Source: Rhodospirillales bacterium (lineage in GTDB: Bacteria > Pseudomonadota > Alphaproteobacteria > ATCC43930 > CGMCC-115725). Taken from it: a stretch of 64,000 nt of DNA. A program made the translations under genes and the position numbers. Below the pieces are notes generated by a model that had not been told where the DNA came from, made no database searches, and saw only the letters and a program-made list of their open reading frames with translations. Of the stretch, positions 34,230 to 42,307 are shown piece by piece. The stretch is taken from the NCBI GenBank assembly GCA_028288725.1, contig JAQGIC010000072.1:1-64000 (forward strand). The letters are read 5' to 3'. Position 1 is the first letter of the stretch; each line of letters opens with the position of its first letter.

Positions 34230-34501
34230 TTGTGGGTGCGACGATCAGCAGGGCATCGTCGCCGCGACTACATCGCCGCCCATTTCAAGGACAAGAGGGT
34301 CGCGGTCCTGAATGACAAGAGTTCCCACGGCCCGGGGCTGGCCCAGGAGACGCAGAAGCGTTTGAAGGCGCTGGGCATCGAGCCGGCAAGGCCGATACCG
34401 TGCTGGGCACCATAGGCTTCGCCGCCAAGGGCGATGTGACCGCACGCGGCTATGTCGTTTATCGTTGGCACGCCGGCAACTACGACTACGCGGTGGATTG
34501 A
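34230..34501 (+). pseudogene. Remnant of a LivK-type branched-chain amino acid ABC binding protein
   Basis: Three pieces of one protein family survive in two or more frames. A CGCDDQQGIVAA-like piece at about 34231-34265 is followed after a frameshift by DYIAAHFKDKRVAVLNDKSS and GPGLAQETQKRLKALGIEP (to about 34390); after a large internal deletion comes DTVLGTIGFAAKGDVTARGY plus VVYRWHAGNYDYAVD, ending at a TGA at 34499-34501. These match the middle and the C-terminal end of periplasmic LivK proteins. No start, signal peptide or central region remains. Its 3' end overlaps the VOC gene by 16 nt. Confidence 0.75.
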
Positions 34502-34872
34502 AGCAGATCCCACCGGTTGCCGTAGAGATCCTCGAACACCGCGACGGTGCCGTAGGACTCCGTTCGCGGTGCGTCGAGGAAGCGTACGCCTTGGGCGCTC
34601 ATCCGTTGATGGTCGCGCTGAAAATCGTCGGTGTGCAGAAACAGAAAGACGCGTCCGCCGGTCTGGTCGCCGATCCGCGCCGCCTGGTCCGGCGTCGCCG
34701 CCTTGGCCAGCAGCAGCCGGGCCTCGGCGCTGCCCGGTGGGGCGACGAGGACCCAACGCTTGTCGGGTCCTTGCACCGTGTCTTCGATCAGGGTGAAGCC
34801 CAGCTTGCCGACATAGAACGCCAGCGCCTCGTCATAGTCGCGGACGACGAGGGCAAGGGCGCCGATATGCAT
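34486..34872 (-). CDS. VOC (glyoxalase/bleomycin resistance-like) family protein
   Basis: 128 aa with the paired beta-alpha-beta-beta-beta modules of the VOC fold: IGALALVVRDYDEALAFYVG and KLGFTLIEDT in the first half, GGRVFLFLHTDDFQRDHQRM and GTVAVFEDLYGNRWDLLQ in the second. Metal-ligand positions are His2 and Glu in VFEDLYGNRWDL. The start overlaps the stop of the SDR gene by one base (TGATG), so the two are coupled. Substrate unknown. Confidence 0.85.
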   Translation of the reverse strand: MHIGALALVVRDYDEALAFYVGKLGFTLIEDTVQGPDKRWVLVAPPGSAEARLLLAKAATPDQAARIGDQTGGRVFLFLHTDDFQRDHQRMSAQGVRFLDAPRTESYGTVAVFEDLYGNRWDLLQSTA

Positions 34873-35636
34873 CAGATGCAGCGGCCGCCATCGACCTCGA
34901 GCGCCACGCCGGTCAGGAACGACCCCTCGTCGGACGCGAGATAGAGCGCCGCGTTGGCGATGTCGGTCGGTGTCGACAGGCGGCCGATCGGAACGCTGGC
35001 GCGGAATTTCTCGCGCAGCTCCGGTGTGTCGCCGCCCATGAATTGGCCCAGCAGCGGCGTCTCGCCGGCGACCGGGCAGATCGCATTGACGCGGATATTT
35101 TCCGGCGCCAGCTCGATCGCCATCGCCTTGGTCAGCGAGATCGCGGCGCCTTTGGAGCCGTTGTACCAGGCGAGGCCGGGCCTGGGCCTGAGGCCGGCGG
35201 TCGACGCGGTATTGATGATCACGCCGCCGCCGCCCTGGCGCCGGAATACCGGCAGGACATGGATGGCCGACAGATAGATCGATTTGACGTTGACCGCGAA
35301 GATCCGGTCGAACTCGGCCTCGCCGACTTCGGTCATCGGCCGGTTGAGATGGGTGATGCCGGCATTGTTGATCATGATGTCGATGCGGCCGTGATAATCG
35401 AGCGCCGCCGCGATCAGGCCCGCGACGGAGGCATCGGACGCGACATCGGTCTGATGGAAGCAGGCGGTCGCCGCGCGATGTTTCTTGTCGATTTCGGCAC
35501 AGACGCGCATGCCGCCCTGGGCCTGGATGTCGGCGATGACCAGCCTGGCACCCTCGTCGGCGAAGCGCTTGGCGATGCCCTCGCCGAAGCCCGAACCGCC
35601 GCCGGTCACGATGGCGACCTTGTCTTTCAACCGCAT
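34872..35636 (-). CDS. SDR-family NAD(P)-dependent oxidoreductase
   Basis: 254 aa classical short-chain dehydrogenase. The cofactor motif VTGGGSGFGEGIAKRFADEG begins at residue 10, NNAG is at about 92, the catalytic Ser is in IINTASTAGL, and the YNGSKGA segment carries the Tyr-x-x-x-Lys pair. The C-terminal LASDEGSFLTGVALEVDGG is typical of 3-oxoacyl-ACP reductase or glucose dehydrogenase-like members. An acidic residue after strand 2 (VIADIQ) suggests NAD. It is followed directly by the VOC gene. Confidence 0.9.
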   Translation of the reverse strand: MRLKDKVAIVTGGGSGFGEGIAKRFADEGARLVIADIQAQGGMRVCAEIDKKHRAATACFHQTDVASDASVAGLIAAALDYHGRIDIMINNAGITHLNRPMTEVGEAEFDRIFAVNVKSIYLSAIHVLPVFRRQGGGGVIINTASTAGLRPRPGLAWYNGSKGAAISLTKAMAIELAPENIRVNAICPVAGETPLLGQFMGGDTPELREKFRASVPIGRLSTPTDIANAALYLASDEGSFLTGVALEVDGGRCI

Positions 35637-35722
35637 GCCGTTTTCCTCCCGCTCATTTCGTCTGAGTATGGAGCCATCTGGTGGAATGGTGAAGCGGCGG
35701 GATCACTCCGCGTCGACGCGGA

Positions 35723-36448
35723 TCAGCCCCCGACGAACGGCGCCCAACCCTTGGCGCCCAGCGCCTCCAAAGGCTGGAAGCGGGTCTTGTAGGCCATCTT
35801 GCGGCTGCCGGCGATCCAGTAGCCCAGATAGACATAGGGTCGGCCGAGCGCCTGGGCGCGCCGGATCAGCTCGACCACCAGCCAGGTCCCCAGGCTGCGC
35901 TTGGGCTGATCCGGGTCGTAGAAACTATAGACGGCCGAGGCGCCGTCATCGAGGTCGTCGGTCAGGCAGACGCCGACCAGATTGCCGGTGCGCTCGCGCA
36001 GCGTCACGAGCCGGGTCGAAACCGGGCTGTCCTCGATCATCGCGCGATAATCGCTGAAGCCCATGTTGGCCATGTCGCTTTCGGCGTGCCGGGCGAGCTG
36101 GTAGCGGGTGAACAGCCGGAACTGCTCGACCGAGCCGTGGGGGGCGACCGTCTCGACCATGAGGTCGGCATTGGCGGCGGCCAGCCGCTTGATCGAGCGG
36201 CCCTGGACGAAGCCGGCGACATCGACCCGGACCGGCACGCAGGCGGTACAGGTCGGGCAGGCCGGCCGATAGGCCAGCTGATGCGACCGGCGAAACCCGG
36301 CGCGGGACAGATCGTTATAGAGCGCCTGCGGTGCGGCGCCGCCCAGTTCGGTGATGACCTTGCGCTCGATGAACCCGTCCAGATAAGGGCAGGGCTGTGA
36401 ACTCGTCCGGTAAAAATGATGCAGCGGAGAGACGAGCGGCTTGTTCAT
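35723..36448 (-). CDS. bpt: Aspartate/glutamate leucyltransferase (Bpt)
   Basis: 241 aa from ATG at 36448. It matches the bacterial Ate1-like Bpt family: FYRTSSQPCPYLDGFIERKV, the CPTCTACVPVRVDV cysteine cluster, YQLARHAESDMANMGFSDY, and a C-terminal YVYLGYWIAGSRKMAYKTRF. The enzyme adds leucine from Leu-tRNA to proteins with N-terminal Asp or Glu, marking them for ClpS/ClpAP. It lies 13 bp after the alpha-E gene on the same strand. Confidence 0.93.
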   Translation of the reverse strand: MNKPLVSPLHHFYRTSSQPCPYLDGFIERKVITELGGAAPQALYNDLSRAGFRRSHQLAYRPACPTCTACVPVRVDVAGFVQGRSIKRLAAANADLMVETVAPHGSVEQFRLFTRYQLARHAESDMANMGFSDYRAMIEDSPVSTRLVTLRERTGNLVGVCLTDDLDDGASAVYSFYDPDQPKRSLGTWLVVELIRRAQALGRPYVYLGYWIAGSRKMAYKTRFQPLEALGAKGWAPFVGG

Positions 36449-36461
36449 CGTGGGGCAATGC

Positions 36462-37451
36462 CTATTGCGACGGTGACAGGGCCTCGGCATCGGGCACCGT
36501 CGGCAGCGCGCCGAAGAAGGCGACCGCCAGATGGTTCGTGATGTCGGACAATTGGCATTGTATCAGATCGATGAACTCATGCAGCCCCGCGTGCAGAATC
36601 TCGTCGATCGTCTTGGTCGAGAGGATGGCGTGCAACTCGTCGACGGAACTGCAGGCATCCGTGCCGCCGCGCAGCGAATAGCGCGAGCGGAGTTCGCTGA
36701 GATTGGTATCGACCTCGCGCAGGCAGAGATAGACCGAGCGGGGGAAACGGTGGTTCAGCAGCAGGAAGCCCGCGACGCGCGCCGGCGTGATGCCGTTCGA
36801 ATGCAGTCGCCGGAAGGCATGATAGCCCGCGGCCGAGCGCAGCAGCGCGCTCCATTGGCTGGCGTCGATCGGCGAGCCGACATCGGCCGTCTTCGGCAGC
36901 AGCAGGTGGTATTTGATGTCGAGCAGGCGCGTCGTCTGATCGGCGCGCTCGATATAGCGGCCGAGCTGATAGAAATACCAACCCTGGTCCCGGAAGAACG
37001 TGCCCTCGGTAATGCCGGTATGGGTCTGGCAGGATTCCTTGATCCAGGACAGCAGCCGGGTCATGGCGCCGGGCGCCAGCTCGGCTTTGTCGATTGCCTT
37101 CAGGCGGTTGTAGAAGACGTTGAGCTGGACCCACATCTCGGTCGAGATCAGGGGCCGCAGCGTGCGCGCATTCTCGCGCGCCGCCCGGATCGCCCAGATG
37201 ATCGAGGTCGGGTTCTCGATGTCGGTCACATAGAACCGGATCACCGCGTCGGCGGTGGCGATCGGGTGCTTTTCGAAGAATCGCTTCTCGTCGGCGTGCA
37301 ACTGGACGATCGACAGCCAGTTCTGGCTGCCGCGCGCATCGCGGCTGAACGTCTCGTTGACGTCGAGAATGCGGGCAAGGTCCTCGGCGCGCTCGACGAA
37401 GCGAGCGAGCCAGAAGATGCATTCGGCATAGCGGGAGAGGAGGCTACTCAA
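36462..37451 (-). CDS. Alpha-E domain protein (DUF403)
   Basis: 329 aa if it begins at TTG 37451, inside the end of the ATP-grasp gene, which yields the typical start SSLLSRYAECIFWLARFVER; the frame is open to an ATG at 37499. The protein is almost wholly helical, with the family motif ERAEDLARILDVNETF, the NARTLRPLISTEMW segment, FYQLGRYIERADQTTRLLDI and NHRFPRSVYLCLREVD. Alpha-E proteins occur next to cyclically permuted ATP-grasp enzymes and are predicted to take part in peptide-ligase systems. It has no assigned enzymatic activity. Confidence 0.88.
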   Translation of the reverse strand: MSSLLSRYAECIFWLARFVERAEDLARILDVNETFSRDARGSQNWLSIVQLHADEKRFFEKHPIATADAVIRFYVTDIENPTSIIWAIRAARENARTLRPLISTEMWVQLNVFYNRLKAIDKAELAPGAMTRLLSWIKESCQTHTGITEGTFFRDQGWYFYQLGRYIERADQTTRLLDIKYHLLLPKTADVGSPIDASQWSALLRSAAGYHAFRRLHSNGITPARVAGFLLLNHRFPRSVYLCLREVDTNLSELRSRYSLRGGTDACSSVDELHAILSTKTIDEILHAGLHEFIDLIQCQLSDITNHLAVAFFGALPTVPDAEALSPSQ

Positions 37452-38880
37452 GGACCCACGTGTCTTTCGACCCGCCCCCCTGCGAAGAATTGACGACAAG
37501 CGAGCCGCGTCTCAGAGCGACGCGGGTGAGGCCCCCGGGCAGGACCCAGGTCTTTTCGCCGGTGATTGCGAAGGGTCGCAGATCGACGTGGCGCCCTTCG
37601 ATGCCGCCATCGACCAGGGTCGGCGACACCGACAGGCTGATCACGGGTTGACTGATGTAGTTGGACGGATCGGCGATCAGCTTTGCCCGCGCCTCGGCCA
37701 ACTCGTCCTTGGTCGCCTTCGGCCCGATGGTGATGCCGTAGCCGCCGGCCTCGCCGACCGGCTTCACCACCAGGTTATGCATGTTGTCGAGCGTATATTG
37801 GAGCGCGTCCGGCTCCCGGCAGATATTGGTCTCGACATTCGGCAGGATCGCTTCCTCGCCGAGGTAATATTGGATGATGCGCGGCATGTAGGCATAGACC
37901 GCCTTGTCGTCCGAGACACCGGTGCCGACCGCGTTGGCGAGCGAGACCTTGCCGGCGCGATAGGCTCGCATCAGGCCCGGCACGCCCAGCATGCTGTCGG
38001 CCAGAAACGCCTCCGGATCCAGGAAGTCGTCGTTCAGGCGGCGGTAGATCACGTCGACCCGCGACAGGCCGCTGATCGTCCGCATATAGACCTGGTCGTT
38101 CTCGACCAGCAGATCGCGGCCCTCGACCAGCGGCACGCCCATCTCGCGCGCCAGGAAGACATGCTCGAAATAGGCCGAGTTGTAGGTGCCGGGTGACAGC
38201 AGCACGACCTGCGGATCGTCGACGCCGGCCGGTGCGATCTCCTGCATGGCCGCCTGGAGCATCAGGCCGTAATTATCGACCGGGCGGATGCCGATGCCGT
38301 TCATCAGGTCGGGAAAGGCGCGCGCCATCATGTGGCGGTTCTCGATGACGTAGCTGACGCCTGACGGCGTGCGGGCATTGTCCTCCAGCACCATGAACGT
38401 GCCGTCGGCGCCCCGCACGATGTCGGTCCCGCAGATGTTCACATAGGATTTGTGAGGCACCTTCACGCCCTGCATGATCGGGCGGTAGTTGGCATTGCCC
38501 TTGATCAGTTCCGCCGGGACGATGCCGTCCTTCAGGATCTTTTCGTCGTGATAGATGTCGTCGAGCAGATGGTTGATGGCGGCGACCCGCTGGATCACGC
38601 CGCGTTCGATATGGTCCCACTCCGACGACGACAGCACGCGCGGGATCACGTCGAACGGCAGGATGCGGTCGATCGCGTCCTTGTCCGAATAGACGGTAAA
38701 GGTAATGCCGAGGTTGTAGAGCTCGGCCTCGGCATCGGCCGAACGGCGCTGTAATGCGTCGATCGTCAGGTCGGCGAGCCGATCGCGAATGGGTTGATTG
38801 GCGGCACTGCGCAACATCTCGCAGTAAAACCCGTTAGGGTCGTAACCGTTTAGAACAGAATCGCCGCGTTCATCCGCCAT
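37444..38880 (-). CDS. Cyclically permuted type 2 ATP-grasp protein (DUF404/DUF407)
   Basis: 478 aa. Landmarks are the N-terminal DVIPRVLSSSEWDHIERGVI and RVAAINHLLDDIYHDEKILK, the EDNARTPSGVSYVIENRHMM motif, LLSPGTYNSAYFEHVFLARE, and LVVKPVGEAGGYGITIGP, where the KPVGEAGGYG loop is the permuted ATP-grasp nucleotide site. Predicted activity is ATP-dependent amide bond formation. It is paired with the alpha-E gene (8-nt overlap); the transglutaminase-like and protease genes that often follow are absent, and bpt follows instead. Confidence 0.9.
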   Translation of the reverse strand: MADERGDSVLNGYDPNGFYCEMLRSAANQPIRDRLADLTIDALQRRSADAEAELYNLGITFTVYSDKDAIDRILPFDVIPRVLSSSEWDHIERGVIQRVAAINHLLDDIYHDEKILKDGIVPAELIKGNANYRPIMQGVKVPHKSYVNICGTDIVRGADGTFMVLEDNARTPSGVSYVIENRHMMARAFPDLMNGIGIRPVDNYGLMLQAAMQEIAPAGVDDPQVVLLSPGTYNSAYFEHVFLAREMGVPLVEGRDLLVENDQVYMRTISGLSRVDVIYRRLNDDFLDPEAFLADSMLGVPGLMRAYRAGKVSLANAVGTGVSDDKAVYAYMPRIIQYYLGEEAILPNVETNICREPDALQYTLDNMHNLVVKPVGEAGGYGITIGPKATKDELAEARAKLIADPSNYISQPVISLSVSPTLVDGGIEGRHVDLRPFAITGEKTWVLPGGLTRVALRRGSLVVNSSQGGGSKDTWVLE

Positions 38881-39024
38881 GCTACGCGTCCCGTATTCTT
38901 CCGTGCCACGTAATCGCCTGATCGATCGAAATAATTCCCGGCGATCAGCCTGTCTCCACTGATTATTGCCTGCGGTATTGAGAATAAGCCAGCAGGAAGA
39001 TTGCCCATGATTTGGGCTTGATCC

Positions 39025-39498
39025 TCAGGGTAGTGGCACGTCCGAACGGAGGATCACCAGACCCGATAACAGGTCGTGAACCGCGCGTTTTCGGGGTGTT
39101 ACCAGGGCGACCAGAAGAATGAGCCAACTGGTCAGCGCGATCGTTGCATAAAAGAGCAGCGAAAAGATCAGCGCCTGGGCGAAATCGGGGCGGCCGCCGT
39201 CGGTGCGTCGGACCGTCAGCGAGACGAGGCGCATGCCCCAGGTCGCCGAATTGGCGCCGCCGATCGTGAGCGCGCCGTAGAGCACGCCGACGGCGGGCAG
39301 CATGAAGAACAGCACGCTCAACAGACCGAAGCTGAGAATGGCGAGAAAGGTCAGCAGGATGCCCAGCAGACCGCCGATGATCGCGATGAAGACCAGGTCC
39401 AGCAGATAGGCCGCGACCCGCCGGGTCAGGACGTCGCGGAACGGATCGATCATGGGCATGCCGCGCGCGGGGCCGAAGTCGCGCCTGAGATCACGCAT
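39025..39498 (-). CDS. RDD-family membrane protein
   Basis: 157 aa with the RDD signature (RRVAAYLLDLVFIAIIGGLL near residue 25) and three to four hydrophobic segments. The second half contains ATWGMRLVSLTVRRTDGG, the conserved GM-x-L motif of the family. Function of RDD proteins is generally unknown. It starts 3 bp after the motB stop and is probably in the same transcript. Confidence 0.85.
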   Translation of the reverse strand: MRDLRRDFGPARGMPMIDPFRDVLTRRVAAYLLDLVFIAIIGGLLGILLTFLAILSFGLLSVLFFMLPAVGVLYGALTIGGANSATWGMRLVSLTVRRTDGGRPDFAQALIFSLLFYATIALTSWLILLVALVTPRKRAVHDLLSGLVILRSDVPLP

Positions 39499-39501
39499 GG
39501 T

Positions 39502-40668
39502 CTAGTTCGGTGCCGCCGCGGCGGGGCGCGCGGGTGCCACGCCGCCGGTCTGGCCGGCAGGGGCGCCAGCGGGGGCCGGCGGCGGCTTGTTGTCGCGCAG
39601 CACGACGATGCTGATCCGGCGGTTCTGCGGCGAGCCCGGGTCGCCCTTGACCATCGGGTCGGTATCGGCCTTGCCGACCACCGTCTCGATCCGATCCGGC
39701 GGCAGGCCGGCCGCCTCGAGCGCGCGCCGACTGGCGTTCGCGCGGTCGGTCGACAATTCCCAGTTCGAATAATTCCCGGGCCGGATGAAGGGCGTCGAGT
39801 CCGTATGCCCGGTGATGGCGATCTTGTTCGGCAGCTTTTCGATCGCCTGGGCGACGGCGCCCATCAGCTCGCGGGCCTTGTCGTTCATGGCGGTGCCGCC
39901 GAGCTGGAACATCGAATTCTTGTCCTGGTCGACCAGCTGGATGCGCAGACCTTCCTGGGTCCGCTCCACCACCAGATTCTGCGCCAGCTGCTTCAGGTCC
40001 GGAACCTGCTGGATCGCCTGCCGCAATTCCTGCTCGGCCTTGGCGAACTGCGATTCCTCGCGCGCCGTCTTCAGCTTCTCGAATTGTTCCTGGGTCATCT
40101 TGCTCGGATCGACCTTGCTGAGATCGAGCTTGGAGAGATCCAGCTTGGACACGTCGACCTTGGCCAGATCGACCTTGGTCGGATCGAGCAGGGCCGCATC
40201 CTGCTTTGCCTGGTTCGGCTTCAGGGCATTGGCGCGGTCGTTCGGATTGTCCTGCGATTTGTCGGCGTTGGCGAAGCCGGACGAGTTCGCGTTCGTGTCC
40301 TTGTCGTTCTGTGCCTTGCCCGGCTCGTCGGCATTGTCGTCGTCGTCGAAATCCTGCGGCTGGTTGAGCGCCGTCGCGACACCGGGCGGGGCCGAGGTCG
40401 AGACCTGGGATCCCGGGGCGGTCATGGTCAGGCCGCCCAGCACGCCGCCGGCGCCCGATGTCAGGGATTTGGTCGCGAGCGACGGCGAGAAATAATCGGC
40501 GATGCCGCGCTTCTGCGCGTCGGTCGTCGCGTTCAACAGCCAGAGCAGCAGGAAGAATGCCATCATCGCGGTCACGAAGTCGGCGTAGGCCACCTTCCAG
40601 GCGCCACCATGGTGACCGGCGGCGACCTTCTTGATCTTCTTGATGATGACCGAGTTCGACTTTGCCAT
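39502..40668 (-). CDS. motB: Flagellar motor stator protein MotB
   Basis: 388 aa. The N-terminus is that of MotB: basic start, then AWKVAYADFVTAMMAFFLLL with the proton-binding Asp30, and the plug-like region ATTDAQKRGIADYFSPS. A long linker contains about six five-residue repeats of the form D-L/V-S/A-K-V/L between roughly residues 155 and 185. The C-terminal OmpA-like peptidoglycan-binding domain has TGHTDSTPFIRPGNYSNWEL and STDRANASRRALEAAGLP. It anchors the stator to peptidoglycan. No motA is in the window. Confidence 0.92.
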   Translation of the reverse strand: MAKSNSVIIKKIKKVAAGHHGGAWKVAYADFVTAMMAFFLLLWLLNATTDAQKRGIADYFSPSLATKSLTSGAGGVLGGLTMTAPGSQVSTSAPPGVATALNQPQDFDDDDNADEPGKAQNDKDTNANSSGFANADKSQDNPNDRANALKPNQAKQDAALLDPTKVDLAKVDVSKLDLSKLDLSKVDPSKMTQEQFEKLKTAREESQFAKAEQELRQAIQQVPDLKQLAQNLVVERTQEGLRIQLVDQDKNSMFQLGGTAMNDKARELMGAVAQAIEKLPNKIAITGHTDSTPFIRPGNYSNWELSTDRANASRRALEAAGLPPDRIETVVGKADTDPMVKGDPGSPQNRRISIVVLRDNKPPPAPAGAPAGQTGGVAPARPAAAAPN

Positions 40669-40765
40669 GCTCGCGTCCGAGATCCGATGCCGATCGACGC
40701 GTCTTCAAGACGGCCGGGTAGGGGCGGGCGACCTGGGCTGCCCACCTCTCCCTATGGCAGTGTGA

Positions 40766-40784
40766 GCTTAATATACCATTAAGC
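40766..40784. terminator. AT-rich hairpin after the MscS gene
   Basis: GCTTAAT and ATTAAGC arms with a 5-nt loop, directly after the MscS stop codon on the minus strand (which is itself in a CTAG). There is no T-run. It also lies about 100 bp upstream of motB and could be part of its control region. Confidence 0.4.
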
Positions 40785-42266
40785 CTAGTGGTGAATTTCC
40801 GCGGGAATCCTCGGCTTTTCGGCCGTGACGCCCAGGCCGAAAAAGCTGCGCATGCGGCCCAACAGCTGGCCGGCCAGCGTCTGGTGCGCGATTTTGGCCT
40901 CCGCCGAACTCGCGCCCTCGAACGCCGCCCGATCGTTATGAAGCTGGCGTTCGGCCAGCGCATTGCTCATGGCCTCGACCACGGCCTCGCGGCGCGACAG
41001 GATCGGCTGCAGCGCCTCCTTGGCGATCTCGATGACCATGCTGTCGACCACGGCGCGCACGGTGGCGCTGCGGGGCGCGCCGGTCAGCAGCGACATCTCG
41101 CCGAAGAAAGCGCCGGGCTTCAGGTGGGCGACGCTTCTTTCGGTGCCGTCGCCGTCCGGGATCAACACCTCGCAGAGGCCTTCCTTGACGAGGAACAGCG
41201 AGGCGCCGGCCTCATTGCGCCGGACCACGGCCGTGCCCGCGAGCGCCAGTCGAAAAGCGACGCTTTGGGTCAGCTCCGCCACTTCTTCCGCTTCGAGCAT
41301 GTTGAACAGGCTCACGCGACCGAGAAACGCCTCAGTGCCGCGGCTCGACAGATTGGCGGCGGTCGGGTGACTGACACGGGCATCGATCCGGGCGACGGGC
41401 GTTTCGATGCCGGAGAAATGCAGGTTTCGCAGGACGTTGCGCTGAACGGCGTAGCGGATCGGACCCTGGTTCGGATAGTCCGGGACCCAGAAGCGCAGCC
41501 GCCATTTGACCCCATTGTCGCCGAACTCGATGATCCGGACGTCGGGCGCCTTCGGTTGGGCCGCCACTTGCGGAACATCCATGGCGGCGGACAGCAGAAT
41601 GCGCTCGACCTGATAGGCGGTGACGTCGTAGCCGAGCGTGATGTCGATCTCGTCGCGCCACGGCGTCGCCGGCCGGTCGTAGACTTTGATGACCATCTCC
41701 GACAGGCGTCCGTTCGGAACCACCACGTAGTTGCCGTTGCCGAGCAGCAGCCCCGTCGCCCGCCAGGAAATATTCAGGACCTTTCCGACGGTGCCGCCGG
41801 TGATCTCGATCCAGTCGCCCATGCGGAACGGGCGTTCCAGCGTGATGGCGATGCCCGAGAACAGGTCGGAAATCATGCTTTTCAGCGCAAAGCCGACCAC
41901 CGCGACCGCCACGCCGGAGGTCGCGATCAGCCCGGTCACCGGCTTGTCGAGCACGAAGGCGATGATCGCCGCGAAGGCGGAGACCAGAATAAGCCCATTG
42001 ACCAGATCGGTCAGCAGGCGTGTCGCCGCGCTGCCGGTCCGGCGCAGGATGACGCCGTTCCACACCAGAATGTTCAGCAGTCGCATGACGAACACCGCGC
42101 CCGCCAGCCAGACGGAGCCCTCGGCGATGACCCGGATCACTTCCGACGCGAGCCCGCCGTCCGACAACCCCGACGCCGCGGCACCGTCGCGCCAGGTGAC
42201 GCTCGCCGTCCAGGCGACGATCAGCACCGCGACCGGTCCGATCGTCCGCCGCCATCCGATACGCAT
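40785..42266 (-). CDS. MscS-type mechanosensitive channel with cyclic-nucleotide-binding domain
   Basis: 493 aa from ATG at 42266 with GGAGG 5 nt upstream. Four hydrophobic segments lead to the MscS pore helix and beta domain (GFALKSMISDLFSGIAITLE, then PFRMGDWIEITGGTVGKVL), the alpha-beta vestibule (YDRPATPWRDEIDITLGYDV), and a C-terminal cNMP-binding domain with LFLVKEGLCEVLIPDGDG and FGEMSLLTGAPRSATVRA, where the arginine of the phosphate-binding cassette is kept. This architecture suggests a channel gated by both tension and a cyclic nucleotide. Confidence 0.92.
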   Translation of the reverse strand: MRIGWRRTIGPVAVLIVAWTASVTWRDGAAASGLSDGGLASEVIRVIAEGSVWLAGAVFVMRLLNILVWNGVILRRTGSAATRLLTDLVNGLILVSAFAAIIAFVLDKPVTGLIATSGVAVAVVGFALKSMISDLFSGIAITLERPFRMGDWIEITGGTVGKVLNISWRATGLLLGNGNYVVVPNGRLSEMVIKVYDRPATPWRDEIDITLGYDVTAYQVERILLSAAMDVPQVAAQPKAPDVRIIEFGDNGVKWRLRFWVPDYPNQGPIRYAVQRNVLRNLHFSGIETPVARIDARVSHPTAANLSSRGTEAFLGRVSLFNMLEAEEVAELTQSVAFRLALAGTAVVRRNEAGASLFLVKEGLCEVLIPDGDGTERSVAHLKPGAFFGEMSLLTGAPRSATVRAVVDSMVIEIAKEALQPILSRREAVVEAMSNALAERQLHNDRAAFEGASSAEAKIAHQTLAGQLLGRMRSFFGLGVTAEKPRIPAEIHH

Positions 42267-42307
42267 CGCTTCCTCCAAGGTTCTTGTCTATCCGCACTCG
42301 ACCCGTA

